Shown here in pieces: positions 11,037 to 22,161 of a DNA stretch of 64,000 nucleotides. The notes under the pieces were generated by a model. It did no database searches and had not been told where the DNA came from. It saw nothing but the letters and a program-made list of their open reading frames with translations. The DNA comes from Periplaneta americana (Eukaryota; Arthropoda; Insecta; Blattodea; Blattidae). Numbering within the stretch: position 1 is the stretch's first letter; each line of letters starts with the position of its first letter. Made by a program: the position numbers and the translations under genes. The stretch is from NCBI RefSeq assembly GCF_040183065.1, contig NC_091117.1, positions 104,194,501 to 104,258,500 of the forward strand, given 5' to 3'.

Positions 11037-11258
11037 CAGGATGGTTCCCTCCAATGTGCAGCTGCCATTCCTGCAGAGGTGTGCCTCGAAATCGTTGTGC
11101 ACCTTGAATGCCACCTGGCATACCTTACAGCAGTAGAATGGCAGGTTTTCAGTCTGCAGCTGCGTCTCCTCTGTGAGGATAGTGATGGAGTCCTCCAGCA
11201 TGCCACATGACCCATTGCTGGCATCTTCAGGTGCGGCTGCATTGCCACTCTTGTGGGT
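11037..11258 (-). CDS. C2H2 zinc-finger protein, internal exon (finger completion and C2HC finger)
   Basis: A 222-bp exon (74 codons) with acceptor ATGTGCCATCAG before ACCCACAAG and donor CATCCTG followed by GTAAGC, phase 0 at both ends. Its first codons (THKSG) supply the last histidine of the finger begun in the exon at about 14658, which strongly supports the junction. An acidic spacer follows, with EDASNGSCGMLEDSITIL, then FYCCKVCQVAFKVHNDFEAH with LCRNGSC, another C2HC-type finger. The downstream partner exon is 9977-9754. Confidence 0.85.
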
Positions 11259-11352
11259 CTGATGGCACATTGGTTAGTTACACAAACATTTTACAGGAAC
11301 TTTCATAAAACACATTAGTATATATGGAATACAAAGTTACTGATCAATTATA

Positions 11353-12383
11353 CGAATCAGGGATTGCAGAAATAGCACATGTAATTATTTGTGGCGAAAT
11401 GTGTTTATTCGAGTTTCATGGACTGTTGATATATGGCTATCATTCCATGCAGAAACCATGTATGTCAGTATAGCCGTCTCACATTTGGAGACCTGTGAAA
11501 TCCTGGAAGCACGTGGAAACAACTCATGTCAAAGACATGTGCTGACACATTGGTTCCAATTCCAGACGGCAGACATCTACGACACAAGGATACAAAAATT
11601 GATCCCACTGAATGACAAATGTCTCAATTCTGGTGGTGAATACGTTGAAAAATAACTCAACAATTGCTATATGTTCAAATGAAACTTTCCATGAAATTTT
11701 GTTCTCTTTCTGTAAATAGCCCCAGGGAAACTTATTTTTTTATGGTCCTCATAATTGCACATGAGTGGCCAAAATTTGTGTGAGCACTTCTTCTGACATT
11801 ATTAAAATGATGGAAGAAAAAAGATTAATTTTTTTATCTGCCCCCATGAGAATGTTTGCTTGTAAGTACAAAGGAGAATATCACATTACCTTCTTCATTG
11901 GCATATCCAGACAAAATCGTGCCAATTCAAAGAGAGAAGCTTGACAATATACGCAAACTAATGCGGTACATACCACATGAATATCAAGAATTTTACAATA
12001 ATATTCTTCAGCGGGCCTGTTGTGGAAAAATAAGTTCATTTATATGCTGAACTTATGTATTAAATACCGGTACACAGTAGGCCTATGCATAATTATATTA
12101 TATCCATAATTTGACAAATAAACTTTAACTGAACTGAAATTATTATACTACAATTTTGATTCCTTGCAGAAACAGCACATGTCCAGCTAATATATATTGA
12201 TTTATTCATTAACAATTCATTAGATTCTAATAAATTTGGTATAAAATGACACATCTATTAGGCTTCTGTCTGAAGAAGCCAGTACTATAACCAATGATGT
12301 GGTCTACCACCAGTAATACCGTTTTTTGTGTCTATTGAAAAATTTAGTTTTCATGACATGTGCTGTTTCTGCAATCCCCGATT
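11353..12383 (+). mobile_element. Mariner-like TIR element, degenerate, in a zinc-finger gene intron
   Basis: The ends are inverted repeats: CGAATCAGGGATTGCAGAAA, then TAGCACATGT, on the left; the right end is the complement of TGAATCGGGGATTGCAGAAA, then CAGCACATGT. Both are flanked by TA. The core GCAGAAACAGCACATGT occurs a third time inside, at about 12167. The plus strand at 11560-11655 encodes a mariner transposase C-terminus (WFQFQTADIYDTRIQKLIPL, then DKCLNSGGEYVEK and stop). A second frame at 11856-12050, ending IPHEYQEFYNNIL, is not recognised with confidence. Non-autonomous. Confidence 0.75.
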
Positions 12384-13639
12384 CATATGTATGGGCAGCA
12401 GGTCTTTGTAACAGATAATGTGCAAATATAGTGTTTATGTGCTGTGGGAATCTGTGTATCTAGTTTGAGGGGAGGTTTCGACCGAGCTCATGTCAGTTCT
12501 CTGGGACTATATACAGGGTCGCAGTCATGCCAACCACATATATGGAATGAGTCTACAGTCCTGTCTTTCTAAATTATTCTGTAGTGCTTTTATTCTGGAT
12601 CTTTATGGTCACCCTTATTGAGGGCAGATTATTTTCTTTAAATATTTATATATCATTTTTACGTTTTTATGGCGATCTGAAGAAAAACAACACGCAAGTG
12701 AGAAAAACGTGTAACTAAAATGAGGATCTGAATCTAAAACATGCTAACTCCAAAAAATGGAAAATTGAGTTAAGCACATATATGATACTGTTATGTCTCA
12801 AGGTATGATATCATATGTTAAAAACAGTCTAATACACGTTCTTTGTCAAGTTTATTGGCTCATGACAAATCACCTGAGTTCTAAACCATTCTACATTCAT
12901 GTAATTAGTACATATGAGGAGCAAATATTCAAAAGAGACTTAGTCCTTCAAATCGATCGAATTTGTTCCTAAAATGCAGAGAAAATGTTTCATTCTTCAT
13001 AAAATTGGAAAACTAATTAATATTTGTGTATTGTATTTAACATTCTTATTTTATTTAATTTTAAGTGTGTTTATGTGAACAGTATATATGCTGATAGTGA
13101 TACAATTTAGATTCGTCAGTGTACGAATTAACTATGTTTGTTACAGACTAGTGTGAGAAAATATTATGGCTACAGTTCAACAACTGAAACAAATAAATTT
13201 TACTCAAATTTTGAAGATAGATTGTAAATAAATAATGATACGATTTTATCTTTTACTTTAAATTATAATTTGCCATAAAATCTGCTTGCTATAGACGCAC
13301 ATCTGTCTAATATCATGATTGATTCATGGTAGGAATAATAAAATACATTTTGAAAGTGATCATGCACACCCAATCAGAAAGTGCAGGAAGAGCCAATGAT
13401 TAACATGAAAGTATAGGAATTTTGCTGGAATTGCAGAAAAAAAGAATAATTGTGAAACATATGAAAGAAGTTTTACTGTATATCTAAATGGCTCGATCAA
13501 TTTCCATTGAACACGTTATAATTAGAAACTTTCACACATAAAAAAACCAATCAGATCTCGAAGTGGTCACATCTGCATAATTTTTAAGTGTAGTTATGTG
13601 GCTGCTGAACACTTATAGAAGCATGTACAATTTCAACTA
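12384..13639. other. Intronic AT-rich DNA
   Basis: Lies between two transposons in the 3.4-kb intron (11259-14657) of the zinc-finger gene. No exon, inverted repeat or protein fragment was recognised. Confidence 0.5.
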
Positions 13640-14423
13640 CAGTGAAACCTCTCATTTACGGATATCGAAGGGACATAACAATCTGTCCGCATCTGGGAGG
13701 TGTCCTTTATTGGGAGGGAGGCATTATGTATCCCTTCAGACTTTAAATGAACTGTATTACTGTAGTTTTATTCTAAATACAGTATACTGCACTACAGTAT
13801 ATTCTTTGCAACTTTGAACTACAGTAGATAAGACCAAAAAAGGGAAATACAGTACTGTGCCATTTAATTTTATTCTAAGTCTGCAGTTATGCAGTACCGG
13901 TACTGTAATTTACAGTTTTGAACTTAACCTTTACGTTTTCAAGTGCAATGTCTCTCGAAACAGAACAACTGATTGAAGTGAAGAGAATAATCCTACCAAC
14001 CCTATCATGTGTCAAATACAATTTCATGATTGCGGAAACCTTGGACCCATCAGACAGGTTAAATTTTATGATTTTGTTTATCCACCCGCTTCCAGCTAAC
14101 AAGGGGTAGCCGGCTGGGCTAGTGGTAGCCTACGAGACCCTTATTGTCTTATTTCATGTTAAAGAATTTCATTACAGTTCTCAAAACTAAATTTTCCATT
14201 TTTGTAACACATTACGTCTTGAAATCCAAGTTCTGTCCGCAATCAGGAGGTAAAGCAAGCTTTAGGACTGTGAATTAGCTGTCCGTGTCTGTGTCTGAGA
14301 GTGTCCGTAAACGAGAGTTAAATTTATCATTATTTCTATATTATTTCACTTGGGACGTAAAAATCTGTCCGTATATGAGGAGTGTCGATATCTTGGGGGT
14401 ATCCATAAGGAGAGATTTCACTG
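13640..14423. mobile_element. Pogo/Tigger-like non-autonomous TIR element
   Basis: A 784-bp element with ends CAGTGAAACCTCTCATTTAC and the complement of CAGTGAAATCTCTCCTTATG, each next to a TA. Subterminal motifs are also mirrored: AATCTGTCCGCATCTGGGAG on the left, and AATCTGTCCGTATATGAGGAG near the right end. CAGTGAAACCTC ends flanked by TA are typical of pogo-group Tc1/mariner elements. The interior encodes nothing I recognise as a transposase. Confidence 0.8.
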
Positions 14424-14657
14424 TACAAGAAATTCTGCATGTGGTTCTTTCAAGAACTGCTACTTATGTGTCTTGCTCTGCATCCCATATCATCAACAAC
14501 AGATCAGAGAGCTTGTAGACAAGTGATCTGAGAAATTTTGAGCAAGTATGAAGCATTGACTTCTCCTGCACAATGACCTCTGATCTAATATACTTAAAAA
14601 ATCAGTTGTCAATACGAGAATTAGAATTGACTGCACAAGACATAGTCTAATACTCAC

Positions 14658-14850
14658 CCGGTTCACATGCGTTGTAAGAAACTTCCTTGCTGTGAACTCA
14701 GAGTCACAGTGGTTGCACTTGTATATTCTAGAGGTCTTAGGTTTGGCTTTGGTTTGGGTTGGTGCATGTTTCCGACTTTTGAAAAGTGTGCTAGGAGTTC
14801 ATCTTCACTGGAGAAATTGCTGCAAAGTATACATAAGGTTTGTTCCAGCA
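14658..14850 (-). CDS. C2H2 zinc-finger protein, upstream exon (with a frame break)
   Basis: The minus strand ends at a good donor (AACCGG followed by GTGAGT, phase 0). It encodes YKCNHCDSEFTARKFLTTH with VNR; the intron splits the finger, and the next exon supplies THKSG, giving a perfect C-x2-C-x12-H-x4-H. Upstream, CILCSNFSSEDELLAHF looks like another finger but is one base out of frame with the first. The shift falls near a TTTTCAAAAG run at about 14776-14785, where one extra A would restore the frame. Alternatively the acceptor is the AG at 14791-14792 and the exon starts at 14790. The 5' boundary is uncertain. Confidence 0.75.
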
Positions 14851-15139
14851 AGCAATTCAGAACTCATTCCGAACTAGTAAGTAATAGATAAATCTTAACA
14901 TGAATATTTCAAAGTTTGAGAAGTGTAACTAGCTAAAATAAAAACATGCATTTCCATGAAAATCCAGGCTCTACTTATAAATAGGCCTAACCAGACATTA
15001 AAGTTTTGTTACCATATGTATTATAGTCAGTTTAAGGAAAAAAAAAAAAAAAAAATACCTAAACCCCCTAACCCCCAGAACCAAACAAATCCTGACTGCA
15101 TCACTGTTTACTAGAGATGTCAAAAGTCAATCTTTGCTG

Positions 15140-15360
15140 CGGTCACTGCGAGAGTTATTCATAAAGTAACTTCTGTTTATTTTTTACAAACATGTGAATA
15201 ACATTACAGAATTGGGTTACAATACATTCTAGTTTATTTTTTCAGATAGTTTCCAGTCACATTGAGACACTTGTCGTAGCGTTTGACAAGCTTTGAAATT
15301 CCGCAATCGTAGAATTCAGCCGCCTCCAACTGAAGCCAAACTACGACGCTGGTTTTAAAC
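15140..15360 (-). pseudogene. Mariner-like element, 3' fragment
   Basis: The minus strand from 15360 reads FKTSVVWLQLEAAEFYDCGI, then SKLVKRYDKCLNVTGNYLKK and a stop, the usual C-terminus of mariner transposases. It is followed by a terminus (plus strand at about 15150: GAGAGTTATTCATAAAGTAA) resembling the mariner end at 9289. The element is cut at 15360 by the 3' tail of the LINE. The catalytic domain is missing. Confidence 0.8.
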
Positions 15361-15554
15361 TCTTTTCATTCATTTCATTCATTCATTTATTTTATTCCAT
15401 AGATCTTACATGAGCAATGAAGCTTTAAGATGTGGAACATGTCAACATTTTACAATATTACAATTACAATTTTTACAAATTTTTATAGTTTTATAATTTA
15501 GTAATTTTCTACAATTTTTACAATTTTGTACAATTTTTTTTACATTTTGGCGAG

Positions 15555-15843
15555 ATGTAGTGAGATGAGATGAGGTCCGAGGATTCGCCAAAATATTACC
15601 CGGCATTTGCCTTTTCGGTGGGGGAAACCTCGGAAAAACCCAACCAGGTAATCAAATCAAAGGGGGTAATCAAATCAAAGGGGTTGATGCCAAGGACTCA
15701 CCATAGACCATCCGGCTTCAGTCCCACGGCTGGGGAAAACCTCCGAAAAAACCAAAGTCCAAAGGGGGATCCAACCCAAGCCCGAACGCAGCTCCGGATC
15801 AGCAGCCCAGCTAGTCTGCCGACTGAGCTACATCGATGGCTCT
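15555..15843 (-). mobile_element. tRNA-derived SINE nested in the LINE 3' UTR
   Basis: Read on the minus strand from about 15843, it begins with a tRNA-like head: AGAGCCATCGATGTAGCTCA, then GTCGGCAGACTAGC (A box TAGCTCAGTCGG), and TTGGGTTGGATCCCC in the B-box position. The body contains TTTTTCGGAGGTTTTCCCC and, lower down, GCAAATGCCGGGTAATATTT and GGCGAATCCTCGGACC. It is GC-rich against its AT-rich host. An 18-bp block, AATCAAATCAAAGGGG-like, is doubled at 15650-15685. LINE 3' UTR sequence continues on both sides. Confidence 0.7.
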
Positions 15844-16580
15844 ACTAAAAGCATACAATACATAGCCAATCAGATTATTAAATTTACAAATGCAAATGAT
15901 CATTCATAAGTTGAGCTATATTATAATACAAAACAATTTAATTAAATTTAAGGCATAAACAATTCAACCAGTTGTGATATACAGAAATTGATAATACATA
16001 TCATGCAAAGTACTTCAAATTACAAACACAAACAATTTATCAGTAGAGCTATATAGATTACTATTCAATTTAAAGCATATACAATTCATCGGCCAAAACT
16101 ATACAAATATATACAATACAAAGTAGCATACTTTCATTAAGCTATACAAATTTGTGCAATTAATATTAAGTAGATTAATTCAATTTATAATCATAAACAA
16201 TTCATCAGTTGAGCTATACATATTACCATTCAATTTACAGTAGGTCTATATACAATTCATCAGTAGAGCTACACAGACTAGTAATCATTTTAAGAACATA
16301 TACAATTCATCAGCCAAACTATACAAACATATACAATCAAATTAGTTCAATTTACAAACTTATTTTCGTTAAGCTATACAATTCATATGAATTAGATTAA
16401 TTCAATTTATAAGATTAAACAATTCATCAGTTGACCTATACAGTATACTATTCAATTTACAGTACATACAATTCATCAGTTATGCTAAACAAAAAATACA
16501 ATACATAATAAACAGATTAAGTCAATATAAAAACATATTTTAGTTGAGCTATATAAAATTGTACATGTCATTTAAGTAGA
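15844..16580. repeat. Degenerate tandem repeats in the LINE 3' UTR
   Basis: Recurrent blocks AACAATTCATCAGTTGAGCT, ATACAATTCATCAG and TATACAAAT with ATTCAATTTA recur at roughly 60-190 base spacing. They are imperfect copies of one motif belonging to the LINE 3' UTR. No coding sequence. Confidence 0.7.
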
Positions 16581-16585
16581 ATAAT

Positions 16586-17875
16586 TCAATTCACAAGCAT
16601 AAACAATTCATCAATTGTGTAGAAGGTATGAGTATGTAGAAATTTGGTTAATTCTTTTCTGAACCTTTTCTCGTTGTTCTTCAAATCTTTAAGATAATTA
16701 GGCAGTGCATTGAAGACTGTTATACATGAATAGCGAACTCCTTTTTTAAAACAGCTTAGACTAACAGAGGGTAGATGAAGATCTGATTTATGTCTTGTAT
16801 TAAAATGATGAATGTCTTGATTAGTACTGAATTTATCTTGGTTCTTAATATACAGCATCATTAGGGAAAGAATGTATTCACAAGGTAAAGTCAAGATTTC
16901 TAAGTTTCGGAAAATATTTTTACATGAGGTCCTTTTATGCACACCGGCCATTATTCTTATAGCTTTCTTTTGTAAAACAAAAACGTGTTTAGCTTCAGAC
17001 GAGTTACCCCAGAATATTAATCCATATTTCATTACAGAGTGAAAATATGCAAAGTATGACATTTTAAGTAAGTTTATATCACCAATAGTAGATAAGGATC
17101 TTAATGCATAACAGGCAGAGCTCAATTTACGAGTAATACATTCTATATGCGTTTTCCAGTTCAAGTGATTATCCAATTCTAAACCAAGAAACTTTGTGCT
17201 TATAGATTCTTTGAGATGAGTTCCATTTAATCGAATACTGTAGGAAACCTGAGCACTATTGTGTGTACTAAATTTGACTGCACTGGTTTTATCAACATTA
17301 AGTGCTAGTTTATTTGCATGGAACCATTCATTCATTAGATTCAGCACTGTATTAGAAGTGTTTATAAAATGATCGTATTGTTTGCTTGAAATAATTACAC
17401 TTGTATCATCTGCAAATAAAATTACATGGGATGAATTGTTTATGGTCAACGCTAAATCATTAATATAAACTAGAAACAACAATGGATCTAAAACTGACCC
17501 CTGCGGAACACCATGTTTAATATTTCTAAATTCTGAATAAGTAACTTTATGACTATTTGGTACATTTATTTCTACTTTTTGTTTTCTATTTGATAAGTAC
17601 GATGTAAACCAACCCAACATCTCATCTTTAATACCATAAAACTTCAATTTTTTTACTAATATACTATGGTCTACACAATCAAATGCTTTAGCCAAGTCAC
17701 AAAAAATCCCAACTACATGTAGTTTCGAATTTAATGAATTTAGTATTTCATCCACCAAACTAAAAGCAGCATTCTCTGTCGATTTTTGTTTTCTAAATCC
17801 AAACTGTTCTAAAACTAATATATTGTTGGACTCCAGGTAATGATATAATCTATTATATATAACTTTCTCAAACAC
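16586..17875 (-). pseudogene. LINE reverse transcriptase, main part
   Basis: A 429-codon frame holding most of the RT. Motifs in order are FGFRKQKSTENAAF (about residue 25), FCDLAKAFDCVDH (about 58, first catalytic Asp), GVPQGSVLDPLLFLVYINDL (about 122), FADDTSVIISS (about 154, the catalytic DD), then KFLGLELDNHLNW and the LINE-type C-terminal region SVMKYGLIFWGN with KKAIRIM. The frame is intact, but its first exon-equivalent (fingers) lies in another frame upstream. The ATG at 17875 (MFEKVIYNRL) is internal, not the real start. Confidence 0.85.
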
Positions 17876-17927
17876 TTTTGAAAATGTTGTTAATAATTAT
17901 GTGGGTCTGTAATTAGCAATAGTACAG

Positions 17928-19310
17928 TTATTTTACTATTGAATATTTGAGTCTTTCTGGAAAAATACCACATTGCATTGACAAATTGCATAGATAGCTT
18001 AACAGAGGGGATAATATTTCAGAACAAGCTTTCAGAACTTTACTTGGAATTTCATCATATCCAGAGGAATATTTTGTTTTTAGTTGTTTTATCACATGCA
18101 TGATTTCTGCTGCAGTAGTGGGAATAAATTTGAGACCTAAAAACTCAGTGTTAAATGCATCAGTTAGGTAACCAAGTGCAGCATCTTCTGCACAATCTTG
18201 AATGTTTAAGTTCTGAATAATATTTATATAGAAGTCGTTAAAATGATTTGTAATTGATTTTGGGTTATCTATTTTACTATCATTGATTTTAATGCAAGTA
18301 ATATTTTCACTCTTTGAATATCGATTAGTTTCATTTTTAATAATATCCCAAATAGTTTTAATCTTATTATCTGAATTTTGTATTTTTTCATTCAGATACA
18401 TTTTCTTTGCATCTTTTATAACTTTTGTCAAAGTTTTACAGTAATTCTTGTAGTAATTAAGAAAATGAGGATCATCACTATTCCTACTCATTAAATATAG
18501 ATTCCTTTTTCTAGCACATGATATTTTAATTCCCTGAGTTATCCACATGTTTTTACTTTTACATTTTTTCACCACCTTGACTGGAAAACATTCATTGAAA
18601 TAATTCGTAAATGTAGTGAAAAATGCATTAAATTTAGTATTAATATCAATGGTATCGGTACTATATACATTTTCCCAAGATTCATTTTGTAGACATGTAT
18701 TTAAATGATGAAGAGATTCAGCATTTATAATCCTTTTTTTTATTTTTAGATTAACACTTTGGAATTTTTCACTCATATTGAAAACACTTAGAATTTGTGC
18801 ATCGTGATCAGACAGGCCATTGACTAATGGTACTGTTGAATAGGAATTCAATCTACTTTTATCTATAAATATATTATCAATGGCAGTACTACTTCCAGCT
18901 TGTGTTCTGGTTGGAAAACTTACTGTGTGACTAAGATTATAAGTTTCAAGAAGTGAGTTTAATTTTCTTTTACGTGAGCTTTCTGATAGATAATCTATGT
19001 TTATGTCACCACAGATTACAAATTCGGTATGTGGTTTATAAAGTCTTTTCAATAATGAATCTAAGTTAGTTGTAAATTTCTTATAATCTCCCATTGGCGC
19101 CCTATAAACACATATGATAATTAAATTTGATATCTCATAACCAATTTGTATTCCACAGATTTCAATATCTTGTTCAAGGCAAAAATCAGATATATCAATT
19201 TTACTAAATAATAGATCCTCTCTGATAAAAATACAGGCACCCCCTTTTTGGAAGACATGTCTACAGAAATGAGAACCTAATACATATCCATGTAAAGACA
19301 GTTGTAGTAT
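17928..19310 (-). pseudogene. LINE APE-like endonuclease and start of RT
   Basis: One continuous frame from about 19310 down to a stop at 17928. APE-type endonuclease motifs are visible: GGACIFIREDLLF, IIICVYRAPMGDY (Tyr), FVICGDINIDYL (Asp-Asn) and LSDHDAQIL (the SDH signature). A linker with KMYLNEKIQNS and IWDIIKNETNR follows, then the start of the RT (YSSGYDEIPSKVLKACSEIL). It stops after PERLKYSIVK. Between here and the next frame the NYRP/TFSKVFEK region remains, but with a stop, a frameshift and a short deletion. The ATG at 19094 lies inside the domain. Confidence 0.85.
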
Positions 19311-19498
19311 TTCTGTTGTTTCATATGATGTTCAGTTATACATAATATCTGAGGTTTATGCTTTTGAGTTGCTAAAGAAGTGATCAATTCATCAGTTTTT
19401 TGTTTTAATCCCCTAATATTTTCATGAAAAATAGTGAAGTTACTGTGTTCATTACTAGAAACATCAGAGCATTTACAATTTAGTTGAACTTGTTTCAA
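19277..19498 (-). pseudogene. LINE endonuclease N-terminus, frame-shifted
   Basis: Contains NFTIFHENIRGLKQKTDELI, with the Asn of the APE motif I position, and PQILCITEHHMKQQ, with the Glu of motif III. The frame breaks near 19310, a few codons before LSLHGYVLGSHFC in the neighbouring frame. It therefore completes the endonuclease of the preceding entry but cannot be translated with it. Confidence 0.8.
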
Positions 19499-19518
19499 AC
19501 ACCTTACTGGTGGGAGGT

Positions 19519-19830
19519 TTAACCTAAAAAAGGAGAAGCCCTAGCATTAACTAACACAGGAATATTACAACTCTGCTTTTTAACATGGCTGCCTCTGATG
19601 CTATTAGCAATAAGAACCGAAAGGTGCTCCTTGCCTCTACCATTCAGATGCAGGCCATGTGACGTATATTTATACCTTCTTATAGGGCTTACATCTATCA
19701 AACCAACGTGTGATGCCCCAGGTCTCATCAGAGCCCGCTCAAGCCGCATATTCACACTCCGCATCCTCCTGTGAAGATATGGCTTGTCGTATCTGCCGAA
19801 AAGACCGAGAAATCCGATTATTAAATACAT
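19519..19830 (-). pseudogene. LINE ORF1, esterase-like C-terminus
   Basis: The frame ends with YTSHGLHLNGRGKEHLSVLI, preceded by GFLGLFGRYDKPYLHRRMRS and ALMRPGASHVGLIDV. The HGLHLN-GKE pattern is the C-terminal catalytic-His region of the SGNH/GDSL-type esterase domain found in ORF1 of some CR1-group LINEs. The N-terminal half, with the catalytic serine, is missing because the element is truncated at about 19835. The stop at 19519 lies just upstream of the endonuclease frame, as expected for ORF1 then ORF2. Confidence 0.65.
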
Positions 19831-19835
19831 ACTAT

Positions 19836-20243
19836 AACATTACAGATGATTGGCCAGTCTTCCAATTGTTGATATTAAAGTTCGCGCCACCGCAAGGATT
19901 TCAGTTTTCATGCGTCCCCCTCCAACCACGTGAGAGTTTCAAGTACCAACTTCATCCAACGAAGTTCCAAGTACTACATAAAGAACAACGAGAACAGTGT
20001 AACCGCAGCTGTCATTGCTTCATCGGAACGAGCTCCGACGTTCACACTGTTATCTCGGAGTCGGAATATACCTTGTGCAACGCAGTACTGCGAGCCCGCA
20101 ACAGCTGGGCAAGTGAGCAGCTCTGAGTTGGAACACTGTTATTTCGGAACAGGAGGTTCCGACCTACTGTTCATTTTTGCAACAGTTCCGAGACCGGAAC
20201 AGTTCCAAAAAAACTGTTGTGTTATTTTTTACCCATCTCTAGT
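19836..20243. mobile_element. Probable hAT-type element end
   Basis: The segment ends at TTTTTTACCCATCTCTAG. Its complement, TAGAGATGGGTAAAA, is the common start of many arthropod hAT elements. The interior is rich in GGAAC/GTTCC palindromic pairs (GGAACACTG, GGAACAGGAGGTTCC, GGAACAGTTCC), also usual in hAT subterminal regions. No partner end or transposase was found. It abuts the truncated LINE 5' end. Confidence 0.4.
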
Positions 20244-20262
20244 TCATCATCTTGTACTGTGG

Positions 20263-22161
20263 CAGAGCCTTCTTTAGTTACAAGCCGGGGCCATACGTCG
20301 GCAACACTGTAATTATCTGTCACCCGGAGGCTGACCGTACAGTACACGTGTTTGTGCTAATGCCGATTTCCAATGTAAATTAATGTTACAATATAAGTGT
20401 GTGTCGATGGAATTATGTTTGCGGTCGTACCAAACATTAATTGTTGATGTATTATAAACTAAATGCGTGTTGGTGATAAAAAAAACAAGACAATAAATGA
20501 AAATAAAATGGTTGCAGTCTTTGGGAATTTTTACGGTTATGGATGACAAAGTAATTGACTATTCTATTAAATATTGTATAACCACATTTTTATATTCTTA
20601 TTTGTGATATGTGTGTATCAGAATTCTAGTCAAATTGTTGGGTCTCGCCTGCTATATCAATAAAGTTACGCCGTTGGTTTTCAAAGTCATTGTAAACAGC
20701 TGTTTTGTGATCCCATAAATGTTGCAGTTTTGTTGAAGATTCGGAATGCCTGCTATACGTCAGAACTATCTATAATTTGTACATGCATATAATCACTTTG
20801 TTGGTTTGGTCAATGTTACTTATGTCCCGCCCACTATAGAGACATAGGCCAATTTTACACATATTTAGTATAACTTGTTGCTTCTTTGACAGGTTAGGTT
20901 TGGTTAGTTTAGGTTTTTGTTATAGCCTACCTTGCATATACGATTATAGCGCAACATTGGCAGTGATAAAAGTGAAATATTCGTTCAGTGGGCTTGGATA
21001 CTCTACATTTGTTACGTATTATGTTGAAGGGATGTGTTTTCATTTTTTCATAGATTGTTTTACTTGGCTTAACTGTATTTACATCCTCATACTTTTATTA
21101 TAATAGGAATGTCAATAGTTTCTTCTGTTTACATTTTATTTTAGGCCTATTTGCATAATTCACATTCTTAGCTTGTTTTCTGTAGTTATATTTATTTAAA
21201 ATTATATTTTAAAAAGTTTATAACAAATAATTTAGGATAACAGTATTGTTATGGTGACTGGCCAGGTTCAAACTGAAACTGGCTTCCTGGACATCTGAAA
21301 TATTTGTAGAAAAGCACGACATAATCACATGAAATTAAAATGCATATGATATCCTACACCTTTCATGGCAGAGGTGAAACAACATTAAGCGGCAAAACAT
21401 TGTCAATTTACTAGCCACATAATGGTTAATTGATTGGAATAGGGTATTGCGAAAGTACGTCATTATTTTATTTTTGGTACAAGTAACATTTCTTTAAGTA
21501 TTTATTTATTTTCCCTTGTACCACCAATAAAAAAACAAGTATGTTTTTATCTTTTTTTTAATTATAAGTGTAGTTGCTACGACACATAGGCACACAGCAC
21601 TTTCTAGGCATCTGAAATATTTGTAGAAAAACACGATAGATAATCGCAGAAGATAATATTAAAATATATCCTAAACCTTTCACAGATGAAACACCATTAA
21701 GTCGCAAAACACTGTCAATTTGCTAGCCACAAATTTGTTAACTGAATGGAACTTAAGAATACTGCGTAGGAACTTACGTCTTTATTGCATTATTGATTTT
21801 ATTATTTTCGGTGCAAGGAATATCTTTTTTATTTATTTATTTACCTTCGTACTATCAATAAAAACATGTTTTTTTTTGTAATTATTTTAAGTGGCAGCCT
21901 TTGTATGTAAGTAGCCTACTTACGCCGTATTCTGAAGTATAGCTAATTGATTGCAATAAAACACTATTTTCGAACCCATAATAATTTACATCACTACTCT
22001 GAATTTTGATCTTACCTTTGTGCATGAAGTAATATTGAAAAAAATACGCGTTACGTATAACGAAAGCAATGAGCAAACACAATATCACTCTAAAATCTCC
22101 CGCCTCCACTCTGCGTTGCCAAACCTACCCATACCCCGGCTTGTAACTAAAGAAGGCTCTG
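20263..22161. mobile_element. Non-autonomous TIR element with a 7-bp target duplication
   Basis: The left end CAGAGCCTTCTTTAGTTACA, then AGCCGGGG, is mirrored at the right end (CCCCGGCTTGTAACTAAAGA, then AGGCTCTG). The inverted similarity continues inward for about 50 bp (GGCAAC on both sides). ACTGTGG flanks both ends directly (20256-20262 and 22162-22168). A 7-bp duplication and CA-starting TIRs fit the P superfamily, as for the neighbour at 24384. No transposase is recognised. It carries an internal duplication (next entry). Confidence 0.75.
21280..21890. repeat. Diverged tandem duplication of about 300 bp inside the TIR element
   Basis: Two successive segments (about 21280-21590 and 21600-21890) share, in order: ATCTGAAATATTTGTAGAAA, CCTTTCA, CATTAAG-GCAAAACA-TGTCAATTT, CTAGCCACA, TATTTATTTATTT, then ACCAATAAA or ATCAATAAA and AAGTATGTTTTT-like text. 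They have drifted apart considerably, so the duplication is old. Confidence 0.7.

Larger units (their letters stand above)
15361..19835 (-). mobile_element. Non-LTR retrotransposon (esterase-type ORF1, APE endonuclease, RT), broken
   Basis: A minus-strand LINE of the Jockey/CR1 type, 5'-truncated inside ORF1 near 19835. It ends at 15361 in a short AATG-rich tail (plus strand: TTTTCATTCATTTCATTCAT). In order it holds an ORF1 C-terminus, an APE-like endonuclease, an RT and a long AT-rich 3' UTR. At least two frame breaks and a small deletion lie between the RT halves. A tRNA-derived SINE sits in the 3' UTR. It also cuts a mariner fragment at its 3' end. Confidence 0.85.

Noticed and set aside
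15056-15080. CCTAAACCCCCTAACCCCC as telomere-like repeat
   Set aside because: Only two imperfect units of a CCTAA type; too short to claim an interstitial telomere.
20889-20917. GGTTAGGTTTGGTTAGTTTAGG as interstitial TTAGG telomere repeat
   Set aside because: Degenerate and about 25 bases long inside a TIR element; such motifs are common by chance and in insect repeats.
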